Assembly: GCF_006335125.1 (NCBI RefSeq)
Contig: NZ_VDMO01000008.1
Span: 133,179-197,178 of the forward strand
Direction: 5' to 3'
Length of the DNA stretch: 64,000 nt
Origin: Deinococcus radiopugnans ATCC 19172
GTDB taxonomy: Bacteria; Deinococcota; Deinococci; Deinococcales; Deinococcaceae
In this document: positions 44,970 through 56,218 of the stretch, in pieces
Position numbering within the stretch: the first letter of the stretch is position 1
How the letters are laid out: every line of letters starts with the position of its first letter
Program-made: the position numbers and the translations under genes
The notes under the pieces: generated by a model
The model's input: only the letters and a program-made list of their open reading frames with translations
The model's database searches: none
Told to the model about the DNA's origin: nothing

Positions 44970-45063
44970 ACGCCTGAATATGCCGGCGCTGCCTGCCATC
45001 TGGGGGCGGCGCTGCGTCATTCGGCGGATACCCGGCGCGGCGGGAACATGACACGCTGAGGCC

Positions 45064-45843
45064 ATGACCTTCCATGCCGTTCTGGATGAAGTGCTGACCG
45101 AGCTTCGGCAGGAGGACGGCGTGCAGGCCATCTTCCTGACCGGCAGCGTGGCCCGGGGTGAGGCAGACGAGTTCAGCGATCTGGATGTCAGCGTGCTGGT
45201 GGCATCCGAGACGTTCGTTCGCAACGAAGTCACTTACCGCAGTGGCGTGCTGCTCAGCGTGGAGCGCTCCACCGCCGCGCACCGCAGCCGGGCGTTTACG
45301 GAGCCGGAGACGGCGCTGTGGAATCTGGTGTCGCTGCAAACCGGTGTGCCGTTGCATGATCGGCACGGCATTTTTGCCGACCTTCAAACTCAGGCACGGG
45401 CAGTGCGCTGGGCCGAGCTGGCGGCAAGGGCCGACGCGCGGGCCGCTGCGCTGCTGGCCGACAGCACCGAGGAACTGCACAAGGTGATGGGCGGTCTGAG
45501 TGCCGGTAACGACGCGAAGGTGGCCTACGCGTGCCTGGGCCTGACATTCTCGCTGGGTAAGGTGGCGCTGCTGGCCGCCGGAACGCCCTTACCCAGCGAG
45601 AATGTCTTCCTGACTTGGGCACGTGACGCCTGGGCCGACGCTGAATGGCGAGAGGCTTACGGCGTGCTGGCCGGATTGGGCAGCGGTGATGTCCGGGCCA
45701 GGGGCCACGCCGCCCTGAGCGCCCACCGCCGCGCGGTGGCCCTGCTGCGCTGGACAGACGGCCCGGCACGCGAGCTGGCGCAGGCGGCGGCGGAGCGGGC
45801 AGCGGCCTTCCTGCCGCCCTCCCCGGCGGTGCCCACCACGTAG
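45064..45843 (+). CDS. Nucleotidyltransferase-domain protein
   Basis: 259 residues. N-terminal minimal nucleotidyltransferase: FLTGSVARGEADEFSDLDVSVL with GS and DxD metal site, as in aminoglycoside nucleotidyltransferases and MNT-type proteins. The rest is helical. Leaderless start: CACGCT, 6 nt, ATG. It lies 11 bp before the esterase gene. Substrate (antibiotic, tRNA or protein) unknown. Confidence 0.83.
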   Translation: MTFHAVLDEVLTELRQEDGVQAIFLTGSVARGEADEFSDLDVSVLVASETFVRNEVTYRSGVLLSVERSTAAHRSRAFTEPETALWNLVSLQTGVPLHDRHGIFADLQTQARAVRWAELAARADARAAALLADSTEELHKVMGGLSAGNDAKVAYACLGLTFSLGKVALLAAGTPLPSENVFLTWARDAWADAEWREAYGVLAGLGSGDVRARGHAALSAHRRAVALLRWTDGPARELAQAAAERAAAFLPPSPAVPTT

Positions 45844-45853
45844 AATCCTCCGC

Positions 45854-46861
45854 ATGGCCGTTTCCGTTTCCGGGCAAGATGTCACCTTCACGCCCCCACC
45901 CGGCGCCGTGGCCCTGGTGGGGGATTTCACCGACTGGCGCAAGCAGCCCCCCCTGCCCGTGACGGCGGGGCAGCCCCTCACGCTGAGGCTGCCGCGCGGC
46001 GCGTGGGTGGAATACGCGTGGCTGGACGCGGTGGGCGAGGCCTTCGCCGATCCCGACAACCCCCAGAAGTCCCTGAATCCGTGGTGGCCCTACCCACGCG
46101 CGGCGGTGGTGGGCGAGTACGCGCGTCATCCGCTGTGGCTGGCCCCGGAGGCCACCCGCAAGGGAACGGCCACGCGCCTGAGCTGGGAGGGGGGCATCTT
46201 TCCCGGCACCCGCCGCGCCATCGTGTACACGCCGCACGGCTACGAGGCCGGCACCGCCCTTCCGGTCTATTACGTGCAGGACGGCGTGGCCTTCTACCGC
46301 ACCGGCAAGCTGGGCGACGTGATGGACCGGGCGCTGGAGGCCGGACTGGCGACGGGCGCGGCCCTGGTCTTCGTGGAGCCCGGCGACCGCAGCGAGGAAT
46401 ATTACCTGAATGACCGCTACCTGGACTTTCTGACCGGGGAAGTGTTTCCCCGCGTGGAGGGCGAGCTGGTCACCGTCAGCGAGCGTGGCCTGTGGGGCGC
46501 GAGCCTGGGCGGGCTGATCTCGCTGCATCTGGGCAGCCGCCACCCCGAACTGTTCAGCCGCGTGGTCAGCCACAGCGGGGCGTTCATTGCCCGGCCCGGC
46601 GCACGGGACGCCTCGGGCGTGATCGACACCACCGGGGCCGGGGAATGGCTGCTGGAGGAACTGCGGCAGGCTCCGCCCACGCACCTGAACACCAGTCTGG
46701 ATACGGGGGCGCTGGAATGGCTGACCGGCCCCAACCGCCGCATAGCGGGTCTGTTTGCCGATCTGGCCCTCCCCCACCAGTACCGCGAATACCCCAGCGG
46801 CCACACCTGGGTGACTTGGCGCGAGGCGCTGCCAGAGGCGTTTCTGTACATGCAGGGCTGA
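45854..46861 (+). CDS. Enterochelin esterase-like hydrolase
   Basis: 335 residues. An N-terminal early-set/glycan-binding-like domain (VALVGDFTDWRKQPPLPV, about 1-85) is fused to an alpha/beta esterase: IVYTPHGYEAGTALPVYYVQDG, nucleophile in LWGASLGGLISLHLGSRHPELF (GxSxG), late His in EYPSGHTWVTW. Similar to esterase D/Fes family members. Leaderless start after TAGAAT, 7 nt. Likely ester hydrolase, substrate unknown. Confidence 0.88.
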   Translation: MAVSVSGQDVTFTPPPGAVALVGDFTDWRKQPPLPVTAGQPLTLRLPRGAWVEYAWLDAVGEAFADPDNPQKSLNPWWPYPRAAVVGEYARHPLWLAPEATRKGTATRLSWEGGIFPGTRRAIVYTPHGYEAGTALPVYYVQDGVAFYRTGKLGDVMDRALEAGLATGAALVFVEPGDRSEEYYLNDRYLDFLTGEVFPRVEGELVTVSERGLWGASLGGLISLHLGSRHPELFSRVVSHSGAFIARPGARDASGVIDTTGAGEWLLEELRQAPPTHLNTSLDTGALEWLTGPNRRIAGLFADLALPHQYREYPSGHTWVTWREALPEAFLYMQG

Positions 46862-47085
46862 AATGGACTCCGATTGAAAGGGGTTGAAAACACCTGGAAA
46901 TCCGAGTGAGAGGAGCAGCGTCTTCATGGGCGTCTGTTCGCGACGACAGCGAGCAGGAGAAAAACGGGTTCCGGACGTGGAGTGTGGACATCGGAGCTGT
47001 CCCGATTTCTATCGCGTTACAAACGGAATCCGTATGAGCCTTCCTCACCACCACCCGTGCCACAGACGGCATAGTCGCCCCATTC
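46862..47085. other. Intergenic stretch with GGA-TTCCG-type repeats
   Basis: Two elements: an imperfect inverted repeat around ACTCCGATT...AATCCGAGT (about 46866-46908) and a palindrome ACGGAATCCGT near 47020-47032. A related GGATTCCGCG occurs at about 49139. These may be members of a dispersed intergenic repeat or a regulator site; not recognised otherwise. Confidence 0.4.
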
Positions 47086-48135
47086 ATGCGGATTCCTCTT
47101 CTTCTGACTCTTGCACTCTCCAGCGGCGCGGGGGCGCTCACCATGACCTATCCCAGCAGCACCACCACCATCCATGAGCGGGCCGCCGACTGGGCGGGCG
47201 CGGACGTTCAGGGCACGCAGATTCACGCGGAAGCCATCTCGCTGGCTCCTGGCCTCACGACTGGCACGCTGACCTCGGCCCCGCTGACCGTGACCGCCTT
47301 CGACGAGCTGGTGCCGTCCTGGAATGCCGTGACGCCGGGGGCGGGCAGCGTGACCGTTGAGGTGCGGGCGCGGGTAGGTGCAGAGTGGTCACGCTGGTAC
47401 TCCTTTGGTACCTGGAGCAGCGCCGAGGGCCGCAGCAGCGTGAATGGCCAGAAGGACAGCGCTGGGCAGGTTATGACCGATACACTGCGCCTGAGCAAAC
47501 AGGCCACCTCTTACCAGTACCGCGTGACCCTTCGTGGACAGGGAACCACGTTGCGGCTGCTGGCCTTTAACACCTCTGAACGTGCCCGCCGGAGCGCAGG
47601 TCTGGGGCAGGCCAGCGATAAAACGGCCTGGGGCAAGGTGAACGACGTGCCGCAGCGTTCGCAAATGATCTACCCCGACGGCGGCGAGGTGTGGTGTAGC
47701 CCCACCAGCGTTTCGATGATCCTGGCCGCGCGCGGCATTGACATCAAGGTGCCGCAGGCGGCTCGGGCCACCTATGACCGCGCCTACGATGGCACGGGCA
47801 ACTGGTCTTTCAATGCCGCCTACGCCGGATCGCTGGGGCAGCGGGCCTACGTGACGCGTTTGCCCAGTCTGGCGGCCGCCGAGAAATTCACGGGCGCGGG
47901 CATTCCGCTGGCCGTCAGTCTGGGCTGGAAAAAAGGCGAGTTGCCCGGCGCGGCCATTGCCACCAGCAGCGGCCACCTGATGGTTTTAATTGGCTTCGAC
48001 AAGGCGGGCAATCCCGTTCTGAACGATCCCGCCGCCCCCAGCAACGACACCGTGCGCCGCACCTACCCGCGTGCCGCCTTCGAGAAGCTGTGGCTGACGC
48101 ACAGCGGCGGCCTGAGCTACGTGATCGGGGAGTAG
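47086..48135 (+). CDS. Secreted C39-family peptidase
   Basis: 349 residues. Signal peptide (RIPLLLTLALSSGAGAL), a beta-rich domain (about 25-185), then a papain-like C39 part with catalytic Cys in GGEVWCSPTSVSMILAARG, His in SSGHLMVLIGFDKAGNPVLNDPA (with Asp). Such single-chain C39-like proteins lack the ABC transporter of peptide-processing exporters. CATAGT lies 10 nt before ATG. Probably an extracellular or envelope protease; substrate unknown. Confidence 0.85.
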   Translation: MRIPLLLTLALSSGAGALTMTYPSSTTTIHERAADWAGADVQGTQIHAEAISLAPGLTTGTLTSAPLTVTAFDELVPSWNAVTPGAGSVTVEVRARVGAEWSRWYSFGTWSSAEGRSSVNGQKDSAGQVMTDTLRLSKQATSYQYRVTLRGQGTTLRLLAFNTSERARRSAGLGQASDKTAWGKVNDVPQRSQMIYPDGGEVWCSPTSVSMILAARGIDIKVPQAARATYDRAYDGTGNWSFNAAYAGSLGQRAYVTRLPSLAAAEKFTGAGIPLAVSLGWKKGELPGAAIATSSGHLMVLIGFDKAGNPVLNDPAAPSNDTVRRTYPRAAFEKLWLTHSGGLSYVIGE

Positions 48136-48229
48136 CAGGTGCGCCGACTCGTCTGTGTCCCAGCGTCCGGGTTGTCCAGGGGCGACACCCTCCCACCCTC
48201 GTGACTCCTGACCGGGCCAAGGACTGAAC

Positions 48230-49033
48230 ATGACAGAAACGGACGCCATCGCTCTGGCCGACACGCCCCGCACCCGCGCCAGCCTCGCCGCCGACCTCCG
48301 CGCCCTGGGTGTCCGGGCGGGGGACATGCTGATGGTTCACGTCAGTCTGAGCAGTCTGGGCTGGGTGGTCGGCGGCCCGGTGGCCGTGATCCAGGCGCTA
48401 CAGGACGCGGTGACACCAGCGGGAACGGTGGTCATGCCCACCTTTACCCTGCACCTGACCGATCCGGCCGGCTGGCGGCGGCTGGCTGTTCCGCCGTCCT
48501 GGTGGGCCACCATTCGCGCCGAGATGCCCGCCTTCGACCCGGCCCTGACGCCCTCGCGCGGGGTGGGCCGCGTCGCTGAACTGCTCAGAACATGGCCCGA
48601 GGCCCGGCGCAGCAATCACCCGCACAGTTCTTTCGCCGCGTGGGGCCGACAGGCCGAATACATCACGGCGGACCATCCCCTGACGTTCTCGCTGGGGGAC
48701 GGCTCCCCGCTGGCCCGCGTGTATGACCTGGACGGGCGGGTGCTGCTGCTGGGAACGCAGAACAACACCAGCCTGCATCTGGCGGAGGTCCGGGCCGGGA
48801 AGCAGGCGACTGTGCCCTTCAGCGGTCCCGTTCTGGTGGACGGTCAGCCGAAGTGGGTGACCTTCGACGAGTGCGATTACGACGAGGACGCCTTCCCGCC
48901 CGTCAAGGCCGCTTTTGAGGCCAGCGGCGCGGTGACAGTGGGGAACGTCGGCTCGGCCACCGCGAAACTGATGTCCCAGCGGGCGCTGGTTGATTTTGCC
49001 GTGCAGTGGTGGACGGCTGATGCTCCCGGTTGA
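48230..49033 (+). CDS. Aminoglycoside 3-N-acetyltransferase-like protein
   Basis: 267 residues, AAC(3) family: GDMLMVHVSLSSLGWVVGGPVAVIQAL, GTVVMPTF, RVAELLRTWPEARRSNHPHSSFAAWG and LGTQNNTSLHLAEV. Acetyl-CoA-dependent acetylation of an amino group; chromosomal members often have unknown native substrates and low resistance activity. Start ATG 48230. No mobile element is adjacent, so it is probably intrinsic. Confidence 0.9.
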   Translation: MTETDAIALADTPRTRASLAADLRALGVRAGDMLMVHVSLSSLGWVVGGPVAVIQALQDAVTPAGTVVMPTFTLHLTDPAGWRRLAVPPSWWATIRAEMPAFDPALTPSRGVGRVAELLRTWPEARRSNHPHSSFAAWGRQAEYITADHPLTFSLGDGSPLARVYDLDGRVLLLGTQNNTSLHLAEVRAGKQATVPFSGPVLVDGQPKWVTFDECDYDEDAFPPVKAAFEASGAVTVGNVGSATAKLMSQRALVDFAVQWWTADAPG

Positions 49034-49217
49034 CGTCCTGAGCGCAGGCGCTGGGCTCAGGTCACTGGGCTGGGGGTCCGGCGACGGAGCGAGCCGTTCC
49101 CTCCCACCCCGCGCTCAGGGCTCCCGACCCTACATATGGATTCCGCGTTATCACTGTCAGAAGGCAGGTCCACTGGTGGCCTGAACGCACGGGCCCTGGC
49201 CTACACTGCCCCCACGC

Positions 49218-50039
49218 ATGGACTTTCCCACCACCTGCCCCAGTTGTGGCCGCGAGAACCGCGCCGAGTACGCCGACAGCAGCGTGCATGACCTGAACTG
49301 CGCGCACTGTGGGGCACGCTACTGCGTGCTGGTGCGCAAGCAGAAGTTCGAAGTGCTGTTCGATCTGGGCACCCGCGCCCTGATGGACGGTTACGCCCGC
49401 GAGGCGGTGGCGAGCTTCGCGGCGGCGCTGGAACGCTTTTTCGAGTTCTATGTGCGCTCCTACGCGCTGGAGCGCGCCTCGGACACGGCGGCGGATTTCG
49501 GGGAGGCGACGGCGGCGCTGGCCGGCACCTGGCGGCACGTCGCCAGCCAGTCCGAGCGGCAACTGGGCATGTTTGCGCTGGCGTACCTGCTGCGCGAGGG
49601 CCGTGAGCCGGATTTCCTGACGTCCACGGCGCTGGGTGCGGACTTCCGCAACCGCGTGATTCACCGGGGCGAGTTGCCCGCCCGCGCCGACGTGGAGGCC
49701 TACGCCGCGCAGGTCTTTGCCCTGATCGACCGCCTGCTGACCGAACTGGGGGACGGCGCCAAGCAGGCCGAACTGGCCCAGGAGCAGGCGTTTGCCCTGC
49801 ACATCGCCGCGCTGCCCGACGGCGTGACCGCCGTGTTCGAGGAGCATCCGGGCATGTTCCGCGCCCGCCGTTTCGGCCTCCTGGCCCCCATGTCCAAGCC
49901 CGGCAAGACCGAGGCCCAGCCTCCCGCAAAAAGTGGCATGAACAGCGCCCGGGCGTACCAGCAGGCCCAGCAGCAGGCGCTGTTTCAGCGGGCGCTGGCG
50001 GAACGCGGCGAGCTGTTGAAACGGTTCAAGGGCGGGTAG
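49218..50039 (+). CDS. Zinc-ribbon plus HEPN-like protein
   Basis: 273 residues. N-terminal zinc ribbon with C7-P-S-C10 and C28-A-H-C31. The middle is helical and contains ADFRNRVIHRGELP, an R-X4-H pattern (Arg144, His149) typical of HEPN domains, many of which are RNases or dimerise. The tail is Gln/Ala-rich. TACACT lies 10 nt before ATG. No antitoxin-like partner is seen next to it. Function unknown; the HEPN call is tentative. Confidence 0.72.
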   Translation: MDFPTTCPSCGRENRAEYADSSVHDLNCAHCGARYCVLVRKQKFEVLFDLGTRALMDGYAREAVASFAAALERFFEFYVRSYALERASDTAADFGEATAALAGTWRHVASQSERQLGMFALAYLLREGREPDFLTSTALGADFRNRVIHRGELPARADVEAYAAQVFALIDRLLTELGDGAKQAELAQEQAFALHIAALPDGVTAVFEEHPGMFRARRFGLLAPMSKPGKTEAQPPAKSGMNSARAYQQAQQQALFQRALAERGELLKRFKGG

Positions 50040-50086
50040 GCGCAGGCCGGGTTGGACGGCCTGCCCCCCGCCCCCTACACTGCCGC

Positions 50087-51757
<1,671 letters not shown>

Positions 51758-51811
51758 GCCGCCGTCTCAACAGCCGCTTCAAGGCGGTGCCGGGGGAAAT
51801 CGCAAATGGGA

Positions 51812-51845
51812 GAGAGCCGCCTGACAGGAAGTTCAGGCGGCTCTC
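51812..51845. terminator. Bidirectional terminator between ade and asd
   Basis: GAGAGCCGCCTGA and its reverse complement form a 12-13-bp stem with a short loop; T-rich flanks are modest on both sides. It serves convergent ade and asd. Confidence 0.75.
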
Positions 51846-51859
51846 GTTTCCCGGCAGCT

Positions 51860-52879
<1,020 letters not shown>

Positions 52880-52892
52880 ACTTGGTCTCCTT

Positions 52893-52946
52893 CAAAAAAA
52901 ATCCGCCACGCGGTCTGCGGGCGGCGGTGATTCAACAGGCCGCCGC
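52893..52946 (-). promoter_or_regulatory. asd attenuator: mutually exclusive hairpins
   Basis: On the minus strand GCGGCGG (52946-52940) pairs perfectly over a 12-nt loop with CCGCCGC (52927-52921). The CCGCC part of the latter can instead pair with GGCGG (52907-52903), directly followed by eight U residues (52901-52894) and then the asd ribosome site. The first fold destroys the terminator stem. The leader stop codon sits on the first GCGGCGG, so a translating ribosome would favour termination. Confidence 0.75.
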
Positions 52947-52981
52947 TACGAGGCAATCGTCGTGAGGGCAGCGCGGCTCAT
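52946..52981 (-). CDS. Thr/Ile leader peptide of asd
   Basis: 11 residues, sequence MSRAALTTIAS. ATG lies 6 nt after TACCCT, so translation starts at the mRNA 5' end. Thr-Thr-Ile (codons 7-9) are the presumed control codons, two codons before Ser and the TAG. These are end products of the pathway that asd feeds, as in enterobacterial thr operon leaders. Predicted from sequence layout. Confidence 0.75.
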   Translation of the reverse strand: MSRAALTTIAS

Positions 52982-52987
52982 GTGTGC

Positions 52988-53017
52988 AGGGTAGAGGCTG
53001 CCGGGAGGGCGGGTCAA
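52988..53017 (-). promoter_or_regulatory. asd leader promoter
   Basis: TTGACC (53012-53017 complement), 18-bp spacer and TACCCT (52988-52993 complement). Confidence 0.65.
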
Positions 53018-53049
53018 GCGGGCTGGCTAGCCTGTGCCCTGGTCCCGCC

Positions 53050-53349
53050 TCACTTTTTCTTACGCAGAAAGCTGAGCCATCCGGCCCGCTCCGGGCGCGG
53101 TCCAGGGGCGAAATCCTCCATCTTGATCTCGGCCTCGGGATGCGGGGCGGCCTCCCAGCCCAGCGGCGTGGCGATCAGTCCGCCGAAGCGTCCGGCGGCG
53201 TACAGGGCATGTTCCCGTTCCTGCGCCTCGGTGAGGGCGCGGGGGTCTGCCAGACCCTGCAGCATGGCCTGCAGGCTGTCGTCGTCGCAGTCCCAGCACC
53301 CCTGCGAGAAGGTGGCTTCCTTGCCGTAAATCCTGATCCTGACGGGCAT
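53050..53349 (-). CDS. Hypothetical protein, 99 residues
   Basis: Not recognised. [31 protein letters not shown] suggests a small soluble domain with a C-x-x-C pair (Cys18, Cys21), possibly thioredoxin-like or metal binding, but the fold cannot be judged. A Lys-rich end. Codon use fits its neighbours. Confidence 0.68.
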   Translation of the reverse strand: MPVRIRIYGKEATFSQGCWDCDDDSLQAMLQGLADPRALTEAQEREHALYAAGRFGGLIATPLGWEAAPHPEAEIKMEDFAPGPRPERAGWLSFLRKKK

Positions 53350-53427
53350 CTGTGTTCTCCGGTGGGGTGGGCGTGGATTGTTTGACCCCTCCAGAATAGC
53401 GCAGCCGTCCCCGCAGCCCCGCGCGGC

Positions 53428-54036
53428 TCAGCGAACCTTCTCGCCCAGCCGCGACTCCTTGCCCGCCGTCAGCCGCCCGATGTTGGCGCGGTGCTGCCAG
53501 ATCAGCAGCGCGGCCAGGAACAGGATCACCAGGGTCAGCCAGCCGGGCCGGCCCAGCGCCACCACCAGAATGCCCGCCGTCAGGGCGCCCAGAATGCTGC
53601 CCGCACTGACAAAGCGGGTCAGCCACATGGTGAACACGCCCAGCACGAAGGCCCCCGCGCCCGCCACCGGATCGAGGACGGCGATGGTGCCGAAGCTGGT
53701 GGCCACCCCCTTGCCGCCCCGGAAGCCCAGGAACGGGCTGAAGTTGTGCCCGATCACGGCGGCCACCCCGCACAGCCCCACCCATTCCGGCGGCAGGCCC
53801 AGGGCGCGCGCCAACCAGACTGCCAGCGCCCCTTTCAGGATGTCGAAGGCGGCCACCAGGAACGCCGGACCCTTGCCCAGCGAGCGCAGCACATTGGTGG
53901 CGCCGCTGTTGCCGCTGCCCACCTTGCGGATGTCGACGCCACGCGAATGGGCCAGCCACGACGCCGCCGGGACGGACCCGATCAGGTAGGACACCAGCAC
54001 GGCCGAGAGCGCGAGCAGAAGGGTGGACACAATCAC
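53428..54036 (-). CDS. plsY: Glycerol-3-phosphate acyltransferase PlsY
   Basis: 202 residues, membrane acyltransferase using acyl-phosphate for the first step of phospholipid synthesis. Conserved blocks: [51 protein letters not shown]. About five helices. GTG at 54036 lies 6 nt after TACAAT, a leaderless start. Confidence 0.94.
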   Translation of the reverse strand: MIVSTLLLALSAVLVSYLIGSVPAASWLAHSRGVDIRKVGSGNSGATNVLRSLGKGPAFLVAAFDILKGALAVWLARALGLPPEWVGLCGVAAVIGHNFSPFLGFRGGKGVATSFGTIAVLDPVAGAGAFVLGVFTMWLTRFVSAGSILGALTAGILVVALGRPGWLTLVILFLAALLIWQHRANIGRLTAGKESRLGEKVR

Positions 54037-54188
54037 GCCCCGATTGTAGGCCCCCGTCCGGTCCCCATGGTCCGCCAGAAAATTGAACCGGGTGCGAAAG
54101 GGCAGAGGAGGAGCGCTGCACCGCCGTTTGATTTTCGCCTCCTGACCCGCTACTCTGCTGTGCGCGCGCCGCTGGCGGCGGCAACGTT

Positions 54189-54278
54189 GGAACGGTGTCC
54201 GAGTGGTTGAAGGAGCACGCCTGGAAAGCGTGTATAGGGGCAACCCTATCGAGGGTTCGAATCCCTCTCGTTCCGCCA
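54189..54278 (+). tRNA. tRNA-Ser(GGA)
   Basis: 90 nt with a long variable arm (TAGGGG...CCCTAT region). Acceptor GGAACGG pairs with TCGTTCC (one G-T), anticodon loop CTGGAAA, T loop TTCGAAT, discriminator G and encoded CCA. Confidence 0.97.
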
Positions 54279-54292
54279 GAGCAGCAAAGTGG

Positions 54293-54321
54293 GGTCGTGA
54301 TCGCTGATTGCGGCCTTTTTT
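54293..54321 (+). terminator. tRNA-Ser terminator
   Basis: GGTCG/CGGCC stem (54293-54297, 54311-54315, one G-U pair) with six T residues. Confidence 0.7.
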
Positions 54322-54610
54322 CATTCCTTTCGGTCTTGAAATCGACGCTGTCTCGCGAACGTGGGCACAAAAACGTGCAGACGTTCAGGCCCAAAGCGTG
54401 AAGACACGAAGACACAGGGCCGCCCGATGTCCAAATTTCCGGGTTGCTTTTGCTGTCCACAAACCAGTGGAGAGGCCGCCGGTACCTGGCCTTGTGCAAC
54501 GGCAAGGGCAGACCTGCCGAGAGGAGTCCAACGACACCAGGCGAACGGCTTCTCCACGCCCTGCTCAGAATCTCTAAACCTGCCCTCACCCCCGCGAGGG
54601 TCCGGCAGCG
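54322..54610 (+). other. Stretch between tRNA-Ser and the 244-residue gene
   Basis: About 290 bp with no supported gene: open frames lack ribosome sites, and no -10 box with correct spacing is seen apart from CACACT at 54611-54616 belonging to the next gene. Confidence 0.45.
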
Positions 54611-54622
54611 CACACTGAACCC

Positions 54623-55357
54623 ATGCTGGATAACATCCTGAATTCTGTCAAGCGCGGCGCCGAGCGTGTGCAGCGCCGGGGCGAGGAAGTCGCGCAGGTG
54701 GCGAGGTTGCGCCTGGAAGTCTTTCAGCTGGGCCGGGAGGTGGACAGCCATTTTGCCCGCCTGGGCCGCGCTTACCACGCCGGGGCCGAACCGGACACCC
54801 TGAGCGGTATTCAGGACGAGATTCGCCGTGCGGAAGAGGAAATCGGCGCCCGTGAGCGCCTGATCAGCGAACTGGGCGAGGAGCCCCAGGCGGAGGGCGA
54901 GATGACCGTTTACTCACCGGACGGGGTGGGCAGGGTCGGCGTCGAGCCAGTCACCACAAATTCAGTTAAGCCCTCTGTTCACCCATCCTCCACCACTTCA
55001 GATGTCCCGGTGGCCGGCACCGAGCCCAACATTCCGGCCTCTGTTCCCCATCCCCAGCAGCCCACTTTTCAGCAGGAGGTCTCCATCATGACCAACCCCC
55101 GGCCCGACAAGGAACGCCTGGAGCAGCAGCGCGGCGAGATCGATCTGAACCAGACGGACCGCAGCCACCACGACGCCTCGCAGGGCGACTACACCGCGCC
55201 GGACCCCACGGTGCAGCACGCCGACGAGCTGCTCAAACCCGGTGACGACACCGCTGGCGTGGCGCTGGAGGCCGAGCGCGACAAGGTCTTCCGTCACAAG
55301 AACACGCTGGAGGAGGGCAAGCGCGCCAGCGCAGAACCCGATCCGCTGGACCTGTGA
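54623..55357 (+). CDS. Hypothetical two-part protein, 244 residues, with internal start site
   Basis: Leaderless ATG 6 nt after CACACT. Residues 1-90 form a coiled coil ([47 protein letters not shown]), 91-150 are a Pro/Ser/Thr linker, and 156-244 are acidic and hydrophilic. At codon 156 an ATG (55088) follows GCAGGAGGTCTCCATC, a strong ribosome site inside the same frame, so an 89-residue protein could be made separately. Not recognised. Confidence 0.72.
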   Translation: MLDNILNSVKRGAERVQRRGEEVAQVARLRLEVFQLGREVDSHFARLGRAYHAGAEPDTLSGIQDEIRRAEEEIGARERLISELGEEPQAEGEMTVYSPDGVGRVGVEPVTTNSVKPSVHPSSTTSDVPVAGTEPNIPASVPHPQQPTFQQEVSIMTNPRPDKERLEQQRGEIDLNQTDRSHHDASQGDYTAPDPTVQHADELLKPGDDTAGVALEAERDKVFRHKNTLEEGKRASAEPDPLDL

Positions 55358-55390
55358 GGCCGGGCGGCCAGCGTGGGCCGCCCCCACAAC

Positions 55391-56179
55391 TCAGTCCTGG
55401 ACGCGCACGAAGTCGGGTGCGCGTTTTTCCTTGAAAGCGGTGACCCCCTCCTGGTGCTCCCAGTGGTCTCCGGCCACTTGTTGCAGCACGGCCTCCTGAT
55501 CCAGCGCCTCGTCCAGCGTGCTGGTCACGGCGGCGTTCAGCGCCTGCTTGGTCAGTTTCAGGGCGTTGGCCGGGCGCTGCGCGAGGCGCTCGGCATAGGC
55601 CTGAACGTCGTCCACAAAGGATTCGTCGGCGAACACATGCTCACACAGTCCCAGTTTCAGTGCCGTGTCTGCGTCCACGCGCTCGGCAAAGGCCATCAGC
55701 TCGAAGGCGCGGCTGTACCCGACCAGGCGGGGCAGGAACCACGTGCTGCCCGAATCGGGGACGAGGGCGATGTTGGAGAAAATCTCGATCAGCCGGGCCG
55801 ACTGCGCCCACAGCCGGATGTCCCCGGCCAGGGCCAGGCTGGCCCCCGCCCCCGCCGCCACGCCGTTGACCGCGCTGATCACCGGTTTGTCCAGCGTGCG
55901 GATGGTGCGGATCAGCGGATTGTAGGTGTGGTTCAGGTGCTCGGTGAAGGTCATGTCGCGGCCCGACACGTCGCTGAGGTCCTGTCCCGCGCAAAAGCCC
56001 CGGCCCGCGCCGGTCAGGACCACCACGCGCACAGTCTGGTCGGCCTCCGCCTTTTTCAGTTCGGCGGTCAGGGTCAGCAGCAACTCGTCGTTGGCGGCGT
56101 TCAGCTTGTCCGGGCGGTTGAGGGTCAGGGTGCAGACGCCTGCGCGGGTCTGCGAGAGGATCACGCTGTCCTGGGTCAT
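55391..56179 (-). CDS. Enoyl-CoA hydratase/isomerase (PaaG-like)
   Basis: 262 residues. Crotonase fold: LNRPDKLNAANDELL, oxyanion-hole VVVLTGAGRGFCAGQDLSDV and AVNGVAAGAGASLALAGDIRLWAQSARL with ALVPDSGSTWFLPRLVG. Resembles 2-(1,2-epoxy-phenyl)acetyl-CoA isomerase or a general enoyl-CoA hydratase; substrate cannot be told. ATG is 7 nt after TAGGCT; back-to-back with ruvX (39 bp apart), with interleaved leaderless promoters. Confidence 0.92.
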   Translation of the reverse strand: MTQDSVILSQTRAGVCTLTLNRPDKLNAANDELLLTLTAELKKAEADQTVRVVVLTGAGRGFCAGQDLSDVSGRDMTFTEHLNHTYNPLIRTIRTLDKPVISAVNGVAAGAGASLALAGDIRLWAQSARLIEIFSNIALVPDSGSTWFLPRLVGYSRAFELMAFAERVDADTALKLGLCEHVFADESFVDDVQAYAERLAQRPANALKLTKQALNAAVTSTLDEALDQEAVLQQVAGDHWEHQEGVTAFKEKRAPDFVRVQD

Positions 56180-56218
56180 GCCGCCCAGCCTAGCGCCCAT
56201 TTCAGTACACTCGCGTGA

